A stretch of DNA of 64,000 nt from Phragmites australis (lineage: Eukaryota > Streptophyta > Magnoliopsida > Poales > Poaceae): assembly GCF_958298935.1 (NCBI RefSeq), contig NC_084930.1, positions 27,316,001 through 27,380,000 on the forward strand, read 5' to 3'. Positions within the stretch are counted from its first letter, which is position 1. Each line of letters starts with the position of its first letter. Below, piece after piece: positions 61,501-64,000 of this stretch. The notes below the pieces were generated by a model. The model had not been told where the DNA came from, made no database searches, and saw only the letters and a list, made by a program, of their open reading frames with translations. Both the position numbers and the translations under genes were made by a program.

Positions 61501-61593
61501 TAGTATTCCCAATTAAAATTACACAAAATTAAACATAATACTTAAAAACCATAATTATGCTTAATTGCATTATTAAGGATTTGAGACGTGACA
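58536..61593 (-). repeat. Complete 3.06-kb Gypsy 5' LTR
   Basis: Minus-strand start TGTCACGTCTCAAATCC (61,593) and end ggttccccacaaca (58,536), with TG..CA ends. The inner 1 kb matches window positions 1-1,046 in inverted orientation. The middle part (60,385-60,720) is rich in atccggg/cccggat units. A repeated block ctagagatagatgagcagctcatcag lies near 61,140-61,195. Confidence 0.85.
60385..60720. repeat. CCGGAGTATCCGGGTGA-type repeats in the Gypsy LTR
   Basis: Many close variants of ggagtatccgggtga, ggactatccggg and ggagtctccggg, with spacings of about 40-80 bp and complementary pairs. Recalls the CCGGATAGTCCGGTGA arrays of the Copia LTRs in this window. Confidence 0.75.
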
Positions 61594-64000
61594 ACTGCTG
61601 AACAATCAAACCCCTCTATCACTATTGATATGCCAAGGTTGGGGTTGTAGCTTTTAAGGAGACCAAGCATCATCTCAGCGCTTACGGAGGCCGACTGGTT
61701 CATGTGGTCGAAGGTCTGATCATTCAACTTTTGAAGCTATGTGAATGCAGTGTCCCGTTCGGCAGCCATGTTGTCTTGTTCGATAGCCATAGTGTCTCGT
61801 TCAGCAGCCATGGCTTTTCGGTCAGCTTTCGTTGTCTTCAAATTGCCTCAGAGGTTTTCCAGATATTTGTCTTTCTTCTCGATAGTTTTCATTGCTTCGT
61901 CAATAACAGTGTCTTTGTTCCTTAATAAGGATTCGAGAGCTGGGAAAGCAAAAGAAAACAATTATCATCACCTGCCCGATATTCGAGTCACATACTAGTG
62001 ATCTATGCGTAGACTAACCGCCAATTCTTTCTTGGTTGGCAGCAAGCAACACATCATGTTCCTTCTAGCAATCGCTATGGTCGATCTCCGAATACTAAGC
62101 CTTGGAAGTGGCTACCTTGGCACCTCTAGCCTTGATGAGACCATCTATCACCGCTTAGGGATCATCAGTTGGGGTCGATGCCAGGGTCTTAGCTTTGTTG
62201 GGTTCTAAGCTTGTTTTAGGTGCGTCTGTGGGAGATTTTTTCACTCGAGGAAGCAAAGACGATGTGACTGGAGAGGTTGGAACTAGCCGACTAGCCAATC
62301 CACCCTCAATATGTTCCTTCAGCGTCTCCAGGGGTGATAGTCTACAATTAGCCGGATGAGGAAGGGAAAGGAAGGCTACAAGTTAAGACCAACAGTTGGG
62401 ATTGGTTGTGTTGAAGGGATGATCTGGGAATCCGACGAAGTTAAGGAGGCAATAGCCATTGCCTACAAGAAACTAGCCCACAATGACTCATCATCATTCT
62501 AGACTTATTAAGCAAATCCTCCAAAAGAATGAACAACATAAGAGGGATAACTTGATATGAGTTATCTTTCTTACCGAGTCATCGGGCATGGCGGTCTCTC
62601 GAGGAGGCGATCGAGGGGGTGCACCAGTTGGCATATGCTCGATAATCAGAATAGCATCTGAACAAGTGATCATTTAAGGACTCGATTTCATTACCAGTTG
62701 ATTTTTTTTGCGGGCGTTTGAGGGGTGGTGGGTCGGATGACGAGGACGATCTCTTGGATCGAAGAGACCCTTCAGCCTCTTGTCTAGTCGGTGTTTTCCC
62801 CTTGTCATTGGCGAGGGGGGGTCCTCTTGGCGGAATGCTGGAATCTGGAATCAGAAAGACAAATCGGGTCAAACAAGTAATCAATAATGCCTTCTCGATC
62901 CAAGCAAATTCTCACTGGTGGTCAAGGATTCAGGAGGGAGTAAGGCTGAACAGAGCATGGTTGTGCCTCTTCAACAAACAATTTGCTCAATCGAGCAGCA
63001 GTGTCGTGCAGGGATAGGGCTAAAGAAAAAAGAAGTTAGTCGAAAGAGTTCGACTACAGCTACAAAAGTAGTAAAATGCTTATTAAATCTTACATCTGGT
63101 CGCGTCCTGTGAGCTATCGTTATCTCCAGCATAATTTCAAATGAAGTGATCTCGCGCTTTCAAGGGGCTCGACCTTCAACTAATGAAGTATTTGGCCATA
63201 TGCTACCCGATTAACCATTCTGCCTAAGTTCGCCAATCTTCTTGACGTAGTGTGCAGTGTGGTCGAGCTCGCGGTGCTTCTTCGACTAGTACAGATTTGG
63301 GCGGGGATGGAGACCCTTATAGATTGATGGAGAGGTGACTGGGTCGGGGTTGGAAATGTAAAACCAAATTTTCTTCCAATCTCTTTGCCATGAAGAGATT
63401 AGCATGACTGGGATATAGGAATTCTTTATTCCATTCCGCAGTTGGAAACCATAGTCTCTGACACATTTATTTTCAGATGATAGGCATAAAGGAATAAATT
63501 TAAGCTCAGTGAGATACTGAGGAAAGGTTCGCACAGATGGACAAATACAATATGCATGGTGATCGAGCTCAGATTTAAATGATGAAGCTCGATTTGGTAG
63601 CAATCGAGTATTGTGAGAAGAAATTTGGAAGGGGGGCATTGAAACCACATTAGAAAAATGATTCAAACATCACAATTTCATGATCAAACTGGCAGGATGG
63701 GAATTCCTCACTCGACGCTAGCCTCCAGTTGGCCAGCTCACGAGGAGGAACGATTCCTTCGCCTTCACGTTCCTAGAGCTTTGATTCTCGCATCGTCGAG
63801 ATCGTCCAGACCTCGGTTAGGAGCTTCATCTCATCCAGTTGCTTAGGAGAAGCATCAACAGCCTTCAAGTTTGATTCCTTCTCAGGCGAGGTAGGGGAAG
63901 CGGCATTCACAGAAGGACTGGAAGCCATGGAGTGATATTTCTGTGTGGTGGCAAAAGCTTGGGCGAAGGAAGGTGAAGGCTTGTGCGAGAAGATTGATGG
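61594..64000 (-). pseudogene. Transposase_28-type gag-like gene, decayed and interrupted
   Basis: On the minus strand, coming in from the right edge, 63,666-63,286 carries WKKIWFYISNPDP in the setting of the 'putative gypsy type transposon' domain (Transposase_28). 62,884-62,579 has a Ser/Lys-rich linker with LKRPQKK. 61,950-61,730 is an Ala/Glu/Arg coiled coil (AMAAERDTMA repeats), and 61,727-61,594 has LLKSYNPNLGISIVIEGF, the usual closing block of such proteins. The Gypsy LTR begins directly after it at 61,593. Stops and possible introns lie between the pieces. Confidence 0.65.

Overview
This is a plant nuclear window, almost certainly from a grass (Poaceae). Its TE families are the ones typical of grass genomes: CACTA with CCGGCACTGATAG-type subterminal repeats, SIRE-like Copia, Tat-like Gypsy with a TTGGCACGCC primer site, and MULE with a plant mobile domain. 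The intronless U-box gene is also very GC-rich, as grass genes often are. No bacterial, organellar, rRNA, tRNA or CRISPR feature was recognised.

Layout. 1-5.45 kb: the 3' part of a long Gypsy LTR lies against a truncated Copia element on the minus strand. 6.8-7.4 kb: a small host gene for a predicted secreted two-cysteine peptide, with TATA box and RY motifs. 7.65-19.3 kb: a short non-autonomous CACTA element (TSD GTA) carries a nested minus-strand Gypsy element without coding capacity, and its 3' part plus flank has been duplicated in tandem; the second copy holds three TACAGTA-rich MITEs. 19.3-23 kb: no gene recognised; a GC-rich stretch at 20.9-22.9 kb is unresolved. 23.2-24.5 kb: an intact single-exon U-box/ARM E3 ligase gene (minus) with a TATA box and a 71-bp GA/CT microsatellite in its predicted leader. 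24.8-31 kb: mostly non-coding, with microsatellites, a tandem repeat and a possible hAT remnant. 31.1-36.2 kb: a multi-exon RCD1/SRO-family gene (minus; WWE, PARP-like, RST) with an in-frame TAG inside the PARP-like domain. 36.4-39.35 kb: a decayed MULE with inverted ends, a transposase zinc-knuckle remnant and a plant-mobile-domain reading frame. 39.35-47.2 kb: non-coding, with two GC-rich MITE-like repeats and a short tandem repeat. 47.2-64 kb: nested retroelements, comprising a Copia LTR fragment, a Tat-like Gypsy element with gag but no pol, a pol tail remnant, a minus-strand Gypsy 5' LTR plus gag start, and a decayed Transposase_28-type gag gene into which that LTR inserted.

Three host genes are supported: the secreted peptide gene, the U-box E3 ligase and the SRO gene. 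The last two belong to families linked to stress and immune signalling, but nothing here shows that they act together. The rest records TE insertion, tandem duplication and decay. Splice sites and element ends were read by eye and may be off by one or two bases.
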